From: Halorussus caseinilyticus
GTDB taxonomy: Archaea; Halobacteriota; Halobacteria; Halobacteriales; Haladaptataceae
Length of the DNA: 64,000 bases
Assembly: GCF_029338395.1 (NCBI RefSeq)
Contig: NZ_CP119809.1
Location: 2,790,001 to 2,854,000 of the forward strand
Direction: 5' to 3'
Numbering within the stretch: position 1 is the stretch's first letter; each line of letters opens with the position of its first letter. The notes beneath the pieces were generated by a model. It searched no databases. It had not been told where the DNA came from and saw only the letters and a program-made list of their open reading frames with translations. Positions 34,614 to 42,959 of this stretch are shown here, in pieces. A program made the translations under genes and the position numbers.

Positions 34614-35747
34614 TTAGCTCCCTTCGAGACGGTTCAGCACCGCGTCGGGTTCGTAGCGAAGCGAGAGTTGCCGCGAACGCCCGCGACCCTCGACGTTGGT
34701 GTACGTCGCGTCGATGATGTCGAGTTGGTCGAGTTTGTTAATAATCTCCGAGTAGCGAGTGTAGCCCAGTCCGGTCTGGTCGTGGAAGGCGTCGTACACG
34801 TCGCCCGCGCGTTCGCCGTCGTGTTGGGCGATGACTTCGAGCAGTTCGATTTCGCTGTCCGAGAGGGCCTGAAGGCTGTGGCTGAGGTGGACGTACTTCG
34901 ACTTCTCGTAGGCTTCCTCCACGTCTTGGAGGCTGACGGTCCGACTCGCGCGCATCTCGGCGTTGAGACCCGCGCGCCGGAGCAGGTCGATGCCGACCCG
35001 CAAATCCCCGCTCTCGGCGGTGAGTTCGGCCACCTCGTCTAGGACTTCGGTCGAGACGACGCCCTCGTGGAAACCGCGCTCGACACGTTCGCGGAGGATG
35101 TCGGCGATTTCCTCGCGGTCGTACACCGGGAAGTACACCTCTTCGGGGCGGAAGACGCTCTGGACGCGGCCGTCCAAGTCCTCGATGACATCGAGGTTCA
35201 GGTCCGAGGAGACGACGATAACGCCGATTTTCGCGCCCGAATGGGCCTCGTGCGCCCGGAGGAGCGAGTAGAGGGTGTCGGAGGCCTCGCCCTCGTAGAA
35301 GAGGTAGTTCACGTCGTCGAGCGCGACCACGAGTACTTCGTCCTCTTCGACCAGTTTCTCGGTAATCTGGCGGAAGAGCTTCTTGAACGAGATGCCCGAC
35401 GACGGGGGTTCGTACTCGAAGATACCCTCGAAGATGCGGGAGAACACCGAGTAGCGCGTCGAATCGACCTGACAGTTGACGCGGACGGTCCGCACGTCGG
35501 TTTGGGCACCCAACTCGCCGAACACCTTCTGGACGGCGGTGGTCTTGCCGGTGCCGGGCGGACCGCGGGCGATGACGTTCAGCGGGCGGGAACCGCGGGC
35601 GGCGGGGCGGAGCGCGTACTTGAGGCTCCGCATCTCGCTCTCGCGGTGGGCGAACGTCTCCGGAACGTAGTCGATTTCGAATACGTGTTCGTTCCGGAAC
35701 ACGGATTCGTCCCACGAGAGCATCCCCTCTTCGGGGTCGTCTGCCAT
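34614..35747 (-). CDS. Orc1/Cdc6 family replication initiator
   Basis: 377 residues from MADDPEEGMLSWDESVFRNE. It is an AAA+ origin-recognition protein. Walker A is IARGPPGTGKTTAVQKVFGE, Walker B VVALDDVNYLFYEG, sensor 1 IGVIVVSSDLNLDV, and the sensor 2/lid VGIDLLRRAGLNAEM. A C-terminal winged helix is YSEIINKLDQLDIIDATYTN. Haloarchaea carry many Orc1 paralogues, so this need not be the main chromosomal initiator. I recognised no origin-recognition-box pattern in the upstream 557 bases. It is followed, on the other side of repeat copy C, by a MutS2-like gene on the same strand. Confidence 0.93.
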   Translation of the reverse strand: MADDPEEGMLSWDESVFRNEHVFEIDYVPETFAHRESEMRSLKYALRPAARGSRPLNVIARGPPGTGKTTAVQKVFGELGAQTDVRTVRVNCQVDSTRYSVFSRIFEGIFEYEPPSSGISFKKLFRQITEKLVEEDEVLVVALDDVNYLFYEGEASDTLYSLLRAHEAHSGAKIGVIVVSSDLNLDVIEDLDGRVQSVFRPEEVYFPVYDREEIADILRERVERGFHEGVVSTEVLDEVAELTAESGDLRVGIDLLRRAGLNAEMRASRTVSLQDVEEAYEKSKYVHLSHSLQALSDSEIELLEVIAQHDGERAGDVYDAFHDQTGLGYTRYSEIINKLDQLDIIDATYTNVEGRGRSRQLSLRYEPDAVLNRLEGS

Positions 35748-35942
35748 CACTTTCACCTCGCTGTCCCAGCTACTTAACCTTTCGGCGGACGAAAATACTA
35801 AAGCAGAGAGGGGTCTACGAAGGGGATTCGGGGCCTCTCGGCGCGCCCGCCGTGACTTCGGCCGGAGGGGTGTCAACCGGGGGACTTCTCGGACGACGGG
35901 AGGGTCCGCGGTCGGCCCGTCGGCGCTCGGTGGACCGGTCGG

Positions 35943-36120
35943 CCCGGCGCGTGCTGGCGCGCGCAGAACCGCGCGCGCCAACCGCGCGAGGTCGTCCGAA
36001 GCGAAGCGACGGACGGCTCGGCAGAGCTTGCTCTGCCGGTGGGCGAACGACCGCAGGGAGCGAGCGAGTCGGTTGGGGAGGGTGCGGTTGCGGTTCTCAT
36101 CGGTTCAAGCCCGAAGTCGG
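35943..36120 (+). repeat. dispersed repeat family 1, copy C
   Basis: It contains CCCGGCGCGTGCTGGCGCG, the partner ACCGCGCGAGG, two hairpins not shared by the other copies (36001-36015 and GGCAGAGC/GCTCTGCC near 36019-36037) and the core GTCGGTTGGGGAGGGTGCGG, shortened before ATCGGTTCAAGCCCGAAG. It lies in the gap between the orc1/cdc6 start and the MutS2-like stop. The rest of that gap (35748-35942, 36121-36304) shows no gene. Confidence 0.78.
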
Positions 36121-36304
36121 CTCTTCGTCCCGTTCATCCTCGACAGTCGCGGTGCCGTGCGGAGTAGTCACGATGCGGTCGCAGTGGGGCCGTCCGCGAC
36201 CGAGAAGAGACCGCCAGCAGAGCAATAAAAATCCACCTCTAACAAACAATACCCTATCTGTAAGCAACCCATACAAGTTTTTACCGAATAGAAAACACCC
36301 TCGC

Positions 36305-38329
36305 TCAGAACTTCTCCAGCAACCTGTCGTAGAACTGCCCGTCCGAGTCGCCCGCCAGTTTCTCCACGATGAGTTCCGGCGTCGAGCGCGCGAGGTGGTT
36401 CTTCACCGGCGAGCGGTTCACGACGAGTTCGCCGTCCTCCAGACCTTTCGCCTCGATGCCGTCCACCGGCACGTCGTAGTCGGCCATCTCCCGAATCTCG
36501 GCGGCGAGGTGCGAGACGAACACGCCGGTCACGTCCCGGCCGCGCAACTCTTCGAGGATGCCCGCGATAATCTTGGCGCTCGCACCGGGTTCGGTGATGC
36601 TCTCCAGTTCGTCCACGAGGACGAGGCGGTCCGCACCGCCGCCCGAACCGTCCGTGTGGCTCGCCGTCCGCTCGCCGCCCGTCGCCAGTCCCGCGAACTC
36701 CCGTAGCGTGGACTCGAAGGCTCCCGCGTCCAGCGTCCCCTGCGTCTTGGCGTGGTAGTGGAGTTCGCCGAAGCGTTCGACGCTGGCGTCCTCGGCGGGC
36801 ACCGGCAGGCCCATGTGGGCCAGAATAGTCACGAGCGCGACCAAATCCAGCGTCGAGGTCTTCCCGCCGCTGTTGACGCCCGAGAGGAGCGCCACGCCCG
36901 ACACGTCGTAATCGACCGGTTCCACGTCCGCGAAGTCAACGTCGAGGAGTGGCGAGCGCCCGCCCTCGATTTCGAACCCCGACGCTTCCGCGCCGTCACT
37001 CCCGAACTCCGGCATCACGCAGTCGAAGTCCTCGGCGAATCGCGCGACGGCCAACTCCACGTCCAACTCCAGCGCGGTCCGGACCAACTGCTCGGCGTCG
37101 GCCCGCCTGTCCGCGAGGTCCGCGGCGAGTTCGCGCTTCCGGCGGGTCGCCCGGCGGTCCTTCGCGGCCTGCAAGTCCTCGCGCAGTCGGTTGACGACTT
37201 CTTCGTCGCGCTCGACGGGGAACGCCGGTTCCTCTGGGAACGCCCGGCGAGCGACCGACGCCTCGCCCGAGTCGAGGTCCAGCGAATCGACGAGTTCCTC
37301 GCGGGCCTGTTCGACCGCAGTGGCGTACTCGTCGCTCAACTCCCGCGACAGCAGGGAATCGACGCCAGCGCCCTGTTCGACCAGCGAGAGCAGGTCCGAC
37401 CCCTCGACGGTCACGTCGCGCTCCTCGATGGCGCTCCGGAGTTCGTCGTTGGCGACGCTCTCGGCCGTCGAGACGGCGGCGTCGAGGTCGTCGATGGCCC
37501 GCGCGAGGCGGTCCAACTCGTCGTCGCCGACCACGGTCCCGTCCGAGTCCACGCGTTCGAGCGTCGATTCGAGCGCGTCCAAGTCGAGCGGCGGGTCGAT
37601 GCCCGCGGTGCGGTGGACTTCGGCGGCGGCGCGCAGGCAGTCGCGGTTCGCGGCGTAGAACGCCAGCACCCGCTCGGGGACGATTTCGGCGGGACGCTCC
37701 AGCGCGTCGGGTTCGACCCGCACGTCGCCGTCTACCGCCACGCCAGCGAACTCCTCGTCCAGCGCGACGACGGTCGAGTAGCCCCGAGCGAGGTCCGCGA
37801 GGTCACGAGTGTCTTCGACCACCTCGACGCTCAACTCGGGAATCGCCTGCTGTGCCTCAGTGTAGCGCTCGGCGTCGGTGGTCGCCAGACACCGGTCTCG
37901 GACCGACACGTCCCGCGGGTCGGCCAGCGGTTCCACGTCGGCCAGCGCCTCCAGCACCTCGTGTCCGGGGTCGCGGTCCGTCGCTCGCTCGGCGAACTCC
38001 CGAACTTCCTCGACGCGGGAGGCGACTCCGCTGGGATAGAGGGTTTCGAGGCGCTTCTCGCCGTAACTCGTGACCGTCCGGTCTTTCAGCAGGTCGAGCG
38101 CGTCCCGGTAGAGTTCCTCGGCGCGGTCGGTCGCCAGAAAGCCGCCGGGGTCGTCGTGGCGCTCCCGGATTGCCCCGCGCGCGATGGCCGCCGCCCGGCC
38201 CTCGGTGATGCCGGGCGCGCTGGCGAGTTCGGCCACGTCGCCCGTCCGGAGCGCGCGCTCGGGGTCGTCCAACTCCGAGAGCGCCGCCGCGGTCTTCGAC
38301 CCGACGCCGGGTATCGCCTCTAACTCCAT
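36305..38329 (-). CDS. MutS2-like ATPase with N-terminal HhH
   Basis: 674 residues from MELEAIPGVGSKTAAALSEL, a helix-hairpin-helix. Long helical regions, rich in Arg/Glu and likely to dimerise, occupy the middle. The C-terminal third is a MutS ATPase domain: Walker A LLSGVNSGGKTSTLDLVALV, Walker B LVLVDELESITEP with GASAKIIAGI, and a His switch FVSHLAAEI. It lacks the mismatch-recognition domain and a Smr nuclease domain is not visible, unlike bacterial MutS2. A role in recombination control or repair is inferred from the family. It precedes the orc1/cdc6 gene in the same direction. Confidence 0.85.
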   Translation of the reverse strand: MELEAIPGVGSKTAAALSELDDPERALRTGDVAELASAPGITEGRAAAIARGAIRERHDDPGGFLATDRAEELYRDALDLLKDRTVTSYGEKRLETLYPSGVASRVEEVREFAERATDRDPGHEVLEALADVEPLADPRDVSVRDRCLATTDAERYTEAQQAIPELSVEVVEDTRDLADLARGYSTVVALDEEFAGVAVDGDVRVEPDALERPAEIVPERVLAFYAANRDCLRAAAEVHRTAGIDPPLDLDALESTLERVDSDGTVVGDDELDRLARAIDDLDAAVSTAESVANDELRSAIEERDVTVEGSDLLSLVEQGAGVDSLLSRELSDEYATAVEQAREELVDSLDLDSGEASVARRAFPEEPAFPVERDEEVVNRLREDLQAAKDRRATRRKRELAADLADRRADAEQLVRTALELDVELAVARFAEDFDCVMPEFGSDGAEASGFEIEGGRSPLLDVDFADVEPVDYDVSGVALLSGVNSGGKTSTLDLVALVTILAHMGLPVPAEDASVERFGELHYHAKTQGTLDAGAFESTLREFAGLATGGERTASHTDGSGGGADRLVLVDELESITEPGASAKIIAGILEELRGRDVTGVFVSHLAAEIREMADYDVPVDGIEAKGLEDGELVVNRSPVKNHLARSTPELIVEKLAGDSDGQFYDRLLEKF

Positions 38330-38518
38330 TCGGGGTGGAGTACCGACGCCTCGCTTAAAAATATTCGCGGGACGAGTCCCGTCGGCGACGGTGCCGCCGC
38401 GACACCTGCGCGACTGTGAAGTCGCTGGGACGCCGCGATTCGGTCCAGCGAGGTCGGTCGAGACCGTCGGCACTCCAGTACGAACTGCTATCTCGCGGTC
38501 CAGACGTGGCGGGACTGG

Positions 38519-39103
38519 TCAGCAACTGCAACAGCCGTCTTGGGACCAGTCGTCACAGCGGTAGCCGTCCCCGTAGTTGCAACACTGGCGTTCGAGGTAG
38601 ACGCACCCGCTACCGTCGCAGGCGTAACTCGTGCAGTCGTGTTCGTAGTAGCAGTTCTGCACGCTCACGTCGTCGCTTCCGGCGGGAGACTCGACAGTGT
38701 ACACCTCGTCGCCGGTCCGCACGGTGGCGTAGGCACGGCCGGTCTGCGGGCGCACGGCGAGTTCGACCGTCGCCCCGTCGAGCGCCGTCTCGGTCGTCAC
38801 GTGAGCGACGGTCTCACCGTCGGCGTAGAACGGGTCGGCGCTCGCGTCCTCGAAGTCGAGTTCGGTGGCGTCGCCTCGGTCGAGGACGCCGCGGTCGGCG
38901 AGCTCGGCCAGCACGGAATCGGCGTGGCGAGCGGCGGCCCACCGCGCGCGAGTCGGCGAGTCGTACGCCGCGCTCGCCCGCTCCAGTTCCCGCGTCGGGA
39001 CTTCTCGGGCGCTGGAGACGCCGGTCGCGCCGAACGCGAGGCCGGTCGCGCCGATGCTCTTCAACAGTCGTCGCCGAGTCGTGTCGCCTCTGTCGGAGGA
39101 CAT
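38519..39103 (-). CDS. Tat-exported precursor with C-terminal ten-cysteine peptide
   Basis: 194 residues. The N-terminus TTRRRLLKSIGATGLAFG is a twin-arginine signal. Residues about 35-145 form a soluble acidic domain (HADSVLAELADRGVLDRGDA; VAHVTTETALDGATVELAV) without Cys. The last 45 residues hold ten cysteines: CYYEHDC, CDGSGC, RQCCNYGDGYRC and DGCCSC. This layout of Tat signal, pro-part and Cys-rich end resembles halocin C8-type microhalocin precursors, but I see no clear sequence match, so bacteriocin activity is an inference. Cys enrichment this strong is rare in haloarchaeal proteins. No immunity or transporter gene is adjacent. Confidence 0.75.
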   Translation of the reverse strand: MSSDRGDTTRRRLLKSIGATGLAFGATGVSSAREVPTRELERASAAYDSPTRARWAAARHADSVLAELADRGVLDRGDATELDFEDASADPFYADGETVAHVTTETALDGATVELAVRPQTGRAYATVRTGDEVYTVESPAGSDDVSVQNCYYEHDCTSYACDGSGCVYLERQCCNYGDGYRCDDWSQDGCCSC

Positions 39104-39327
39104 ACGGAGCGTACGTACATCCGGTCGGATATAAATCTAGTTGGCTAGTTGAAACAAATGGCGGGAGTCGGCGCGGACGCCCGTAGGCGTCCGCGCACGC
39201 CGGGACTACTGGCCACGCGGTAGCTCCGACTCGTCCGTTTATTCACCAACACCGTCGAAGGTAGCTATCTTCCGCTGAAGAGACGAAATCGTCACATCTA
39301 GATGTCGTCCGAAAATCCTGTACTAAC

Positions 39328-39663
39328 ATGAGTACGCCACGGACTGAGAAAGCGTCTTCCGAGCCGCTAGCGGAGAACACCGTCCTCACGGACGTTCTCG
39401 GCCCGCACGCCAAGGTTAGCATCCTCGTCGCTCTCCTGAGCGAAAACGACCGTGACCTCGACCCCACGGACATCTCTCGACTCGCGGGCATCGACCGAAG
39501 CACGTTCTACGACCACATCGACGACCTCGTGGCGTACGGACTCGTCGAGAAGACCCGCACCGTCGGCAACAGCCAGATGTACCGAATCGACCGCGACAAC
39601 CCCGCGGCCGAGGACCTCGCGCAGTTGGAGTGGGACCTGTTGGACTGCATCCCCGAGGAGTGA
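39328..39663 (+). CDS. winged-helix DNA-binding regulator
   Basis: 111 residues. The N-terminus is disordered (STPRTEKASSEPLAENT), then VLGPHAKVSILVALLSENDR and the recognition part ISRLAGIDRSTFYDHIDDLV, with the wing DLVAYGLVEKTRTVGNSQMY. This fits MarR/PadR-like winged helices in haloarchaea. The C-terminal IDRDNPAAEDLAQLEWDLLD may dimerise. The regulated genes are unknown. It lies about 65 bases upstream of larE on the same strand and could share or control that transcript. Confidence 0.85.
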   Translation: MSTPRTEKASSEPLAENTVLTDVLGPHAKVSILVALLSENDRDLDPTDISRLAGIDRSTFYDHIDDLVAYGLVEKTRTVGNSQMYRIDRDNPAAEDLAQLEWDLLDCIPEE

Positions 39664-39727
39664 CGAGTCGTCGCCCACGTCGCCGCGTTCAACGCGCTTT
39701 TCTCCCGCAGACTCCAACCATCGGGAC

Positions 39728-40612
39728 ATGGCTACTATCGAGGAGAAAGCGCGGGCGGTCCGCGAGGACCTCGCGGACCGCGAGGGGGTGCTGGTCGCGT
39801 TCTCGGGCGGCGTGGACTCGTCGGTCGTCGCGGCGCTGGCCCACGACGCACTCGGGGACGACGCCGTGGCCTGTACCGCCAAGAGCGAGACCCTGCCGGA
39901 GGCCGAACTGGACGACTCCAGACGGGTCGCCGACGAAATCGGCGTCCGCCACGAGGTCGTAGAGTTCTCGGAGTTGGACGACACCGACTTCGTGGTCAAC
40001 GACGACGACCGGTGCTACCACTGCCGGACGATGCGCCTCGGCAAGATGTTCGAGACCGCCGAAGAACTCGGCATCCCGGTGGTCTGCGACGGGACCAACG
40101 CCAGTGACGCCGACGGCGGCCACCGGCCGGGTCTCCGAGCAGTCGAGGAGTTAGACGCCTACTCGCCACTTCTGGCCCACGACATCGACAAGGAGGAGGT
40201 CCGGGAGCTGGCCGACGCCTACGACCTCTCGGTCGCCGACAAGCCCTCGATGGCCTGTCTCTCGTCGCGGATTCCCACCGGACTCGAAGTCACCGAGTCG
40301 AAACTCTCGCGGGTCGAACGGGCCGAGGCGCTGGTCCGCCAGTGGGGATTCTCCCAGTTTCGGGTCCGCGACCACGACGGACTCGCCCGCATCGAAGTCG
40401 GTTCGGACGAACTCGACGCGGCGCTGAACCCCGACTTCGCGGCGGCGGCCCGCGAGCGACTGACCGAACTCGGCTTCGACCACGTAACGCTGGACCTCCA
40501 CGGCTATCGGACCGGAAGCGTGAGTCCCGAAGGGGACGACGAACAAGCCGAAGAGACGGACGAACCCGTAGTCGAGAACGTCTTCGACTCCGAGTACCCG
40601 ACCGCGGAGTAG
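39728..40612 (+). CDS. larE: LarE, sulfur transferase for nickel-pincer cofactor
   Basis: 294 residues. The ATP-pyrophosphatase loop is VLVAFSGGVDSSVVAALA, followed by the CYHC pair at DDRCYHCRTMRLGKMF and PSMACLSSRIPTG with a third Cys. LarE activates and sulfurates the pyridinium mononucleotide carboxylate made by LarB. Some family members donate their own cysteine sulfur while others carry a three-Cys [4Fe-4S] cluster, and the three visible cysteines favour the cluster type here. The C-terminal tail is acidic. Its partner LarB is encoded 11 kb to the left; LarC is not seen. A structured DNA/RNA segment follows the stop. Confidence 0.93.
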   Translation: MATIEEKARAVREDLADREGVLVAFSGGVDSSVVAALAHDALGDDAVACTAKSETLPEAELDDSRRVADEIGVRHEVVEFSELDDTDFVVNDDDRCYHCRTMRLGKMFETAEELGIPVVCDGTNASDADGGHRPGLRAVEELDAYSPLLAHDIDKEEVRELADAYDLSVADKPSMACLSSRIPTGLEVTESKLSRVERAEALVRQWGFSQFRVRDHDGLARIEVGSDELDAALNPDFAAAARERLTELGFDHVTLDLHGYRTGSVSPEGDDEQAEETDEPVVENVFDSEYPTAE

Positions 40613-40644
40613 CGACTTACTGCTCGTCAGTCGGCGCGTAGAAA

Positions 40645-40765
40645 GTGGCATGGGCGTTCGCACCCAGGGTGGCAGTTTGCTGGCACGCGAACTGCGGTAT
40701 CGTAGCTGCTGGCACGCGAGCTATGTGGCAGGCGCGAACGCTACCTGATGTTGGTAGCCTTGGCC
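40645..40765. ncRNA. candidate structured RNA with repeated TGGCAC hairpin loops
   Basis: Hairpin 1 (40672-40695) has a nine-base-pair stem (GCAGTTTGC and GCGAACTGC, one G-T pair) around loop TGGCAC. Hairpin 2 (40701-40725) has stem CGTAGCTGC and GCgAGCTATG (one bulged G, one G-T pair) around the same loop. An 8-bp stem closes both (GCGTTCGC 40654-40661, GCGAACGC 40734-40741). A further hairpin GCTACC/GGTAGC follows (40740-40758). TGGCA occurs five times in 85 bases. It lies between the convergent larE and tatCo ends. A minus-strand TATA-like GGCATATAACT (about 40770-40779) could start transcription there, so the strand is unsettled. Confidence 0.55.
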
Positions 40766-40832
40766 CTTAGTTATATGCCGATTACGCCGAGGGAAACGAC
40801 ACATTGTCCCCGACGACGAACGCGGACGGGGG

Positions 40833-41666
40833 TCAGTTCCCGGTCCACTTCAGGAGGAACAGGGTGGACTCGAACAGGGTAATCATCGTCAGCGTGACCA
40901 GAATCGGTGCCATCCCGGTCGGGTCCGGCGTGAACAGGAACGAGACGCCGAGGAACCCGCCCCAGAACAGCAGGCGACGGTCGGCGAGCCATCGGCGAGT
41001 CGTCAGCCCCATCATGATGGCGAGCATGATGAACAGCGGAATCTGGAACACGACCGCGAGATAGCCCATCAGCATCAGGATGAGGTTGAACGTCTTCGTC
41101 AGGCCGAACGCCAACTGTGCGGCCCCCTCGGTGTAGGAGATGAAGTAGGTGAACACCGCCGGGAGGACGAGGAAGAACGCGAACGCCACGCCGACGACTG
41201 CCAGCACGAGGCTGGTCGGCACCGCCGCGAGGTAGTACCGACGCTCGTGGGGGTAGAGACCCGGACGCATGAAGAGATACGTCTCGTAGACGAACACCGG
41301 AAGCGCGACGATGACCCCCGCGAGGCTGGCGACCTTGAGTTCGGTCAGCACCAGCGCCAGCGGGTGGTAGAGTCGCGGCCGCGCTTGGTCTCCGAGTTGG
41401 TCGAACGGGATGATGTTGTACCAGAGGAAGTTGATGACGCGCTCGGAGAACGGCAGGGCGACGGCCGTGACGAGGCCCGCGACGGCGATGACGACTGCCA
41501 GTCGCTTCACCATCTCCTCTATGTGGTCGGCCAGCGGCATCTCCTCGTCTTCCAGCGGCTCGTCCGGCGTCGGGGCCGGATTGCTCAGCGTTTCCGTCTC
41601 TCGTGACCCGCCGGTGTCCTCCGCGGGCGTGAGATTGCTGGCCGTCGCCTCCGATTCGTCAGCCAT
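40833..41666 (-). CDS. tatCo: twin-arginine translocase subunit TatC (TatCo type)
   Basis: 277 residues. An acidic extension of about 45 residues ends at PLADHIEEMVKRL, the TatC start motif (signal recognition). Six TM segments follow, with FVYETYLFMRPGLYPHERRY in the first loop-TM region and VVFQIPLFIMLAIMMGLTTR and SFLFTPDPTGMAPILVTL near the end. TatC receives folded preproteins with RR signals. Haloarchaea have TatCo with one TatC domain and TatCt with two. It is divergent from the tatCt gene, sharing a 93-bp region with TATA-like motifs on both sides. Confidence 0.94.
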   Translation of the reverse strand: MADESEATASNLTPAEDTGGSRETETLSNPAPTPDEPLEDEEMPLADHIEEMVKRLAVVIAVAGLVTAVALPFSERVINFLWYNIIPFDQLGDQARPRLYHPLALVLTELKVASLAGVIVALPVFVYETYLFMRPGLYPHERRYYLAAVPTSLVLAVVGVAFAFFLVLPAVFTYFISYTEGAAQLAFGLTKTFNLILMLMGYLAVVFQIPLFIMLAIMMGLTTRRWLADRRLLFWGGFLGVSFLFTPDPTGMAPILVTLTMITLFESTLFLLKWTGN

Positions 41667-41759
41667 TCAGTCGGTCTAAGCGGTTCTGTCATTATAGGCT
41701 TTCTTCTCTTGGAAGGACGAGAAGATTGATAACTAAGACACGGCTACCCTTCCCAAAGA

Positions 41760-42959
41760 ATGTCTGGGACTGGAAGTAGCGTCGTGGACGAGGATACCGC
41801 CCGCGCCGTCAACAGCGGCCGCGAGACTATCGGAGCGATGCTCTCGACGGCGCAGGAGCATCTCCAGAAGGTGTTCATCGTCTTCCTCGTCGGCTTCGTC
41901 GCCTCTTTCTACGCGCTTCGCTCTGCAGGGTGGCCGTTCCTCAAGAGCGTCACGAAAGCCCAGATGCCGCCGTCGCTGGCCGATTCGGTCGATATTATCG
42001 CCGTGACGCCGTTCGACGTTATCCTCTTGCAGGCGAAAATCGGGGCCATCGCGGGCGGCGTCATCGCGCTTCCGGTGTTGCTCTACTACTCCCGAGACTC
42101 CCTGCGCAAGCGGTCGTGGTATCCGGGCGCGCCGATTGCGCGGTGGAAAATCGCACTGCTCGTCCTGCTCGCACTCGGACTGTTCGTCGGCGGCATGCTG
42201 TACGGTTACGGCGTGTTCTTCCCGCTGATGTTCAAGTTCCTCGCCAACAACGCCATCACCGCCGGGTTCGAGACGCGCTACTCCATCGTCAAGTGGACGG
42301 AGTTCATCGCGTTCCTCTCGCTGTCGTTCGGTCTGGCCGCGGAACTCCCGCTGGCGATGAGCGGACTCGGCTACACCGGCATCGTCCCCTACGAGACGTT
42401 CCGGGACAAGTGGCGCTACGCCATCATGGGCATCTTCGTGTTCGGCGCGGTCGCCTCCCCGCCGGACCCGTTCACTCAGATTATGTGGGCGACCCCGCTC
42501 ATCCTGCTGTACGCGTTCAGCCTCTATCTGACGAAAATCGTCGTGACGCTCAAGCGCGGGAGCGAGCGACTCAGTTTCGCTGGCGTGGTCCGGGACGACT
42601 GGATTCGGATTCTGGGCGTCCCCGCGCTGGCGTTCCTGCTCGTTCGGACGTTCTTCACCCGCGTCGGCGTGGCGTCGGTGAACGCCGAACTCCCCTCGAA
42701 GTACGCGCTCCCGACAATCGGTGAGGCGTTCGGGCTTCCGCGAACCGAGGCCATCCTCGTCGTCTCGGGTGCCGTCGCGCTAGTCACGTTCGTCGTCGCG
42801 TTCCTCTACTACCTCACGAAGGCGCTCGACGCGGCCGCGAGCGCCGCGCAAGCCGCGGGCGTCAGCGCGCCCGCGGCGGGCGCGCCGGGCGACATCGACC
42901 TCGAAAACCTCGACGCCGGTGGCGTCCGGGCGGCCCGCCCGAAGTCTTCGCGGACATGA
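41760..42959 (+). CDS. tatCt: TatCt, N-terminal half (first TatC domain)
   Basis: 399 residues: a complete TatC domain (STAQEHLQKVFIVFLVGF at the start; PFDVILLQAKIGAIAGGVIA; GLAAELPLAMSGLGYTG; SPPDPFTQIMWATPLILLYA) plus two further C-terminal TM segments. In haloarchaea TatCt is a single long protein with two TatC domains. Here the frame ends in VRAARPKSSRT at a TGA overlapping the ATG of the next gene. In the alternative frame the bases before that ATG read PPEVFADMSEDE, so one missing base in the C-run at 42934-42936 would join the two halves. The start is the first ATG after the divergent promoter. Confidence 0.82.
   Translation: MSGTGSSVVDEDTARAVNSGRETIGAMLSTAQEHLQKVFIVFLVGFVASFYALRSAGWPFLKSVTKAQMPPSLADSVDIIAVTPFDVILLQAKIGAIAGGVIALPVLLYYSRDSLRKRSWYPGAPIARWKIALLVLLALGLFVGGMLYGYGVFFPLMFKFLANNAITAGFETRYSIVKWTEFIAFLSLSFGLAAELPLAMSGLGYTGIVPYETFRDKWRYAIMGIFVFGAVASPPDPFTQIMWATPLILLYAFSLYLTKIVVTLKRGSERLSFAGVVRDDWIRILGVPALAFLLVRTFFTRVGVASVNAELPSKYALPTIGEAFGLPRTEAILVVSGAVALVTFVVAFLYYLTKALDAAASAAQAAGVSAPAAGAPGDIDLENLDAGGVRAARPKSSRT

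Noticed and set aside
35748-36304. Replication origin next to orc1/cdc6
   Set aside because: I saw no origin-recognition-box-like inverted repeats and only a short AT-rich tract; the gap is mostly repeat copy C. Haloarchaea have Orc1 genes without origins.
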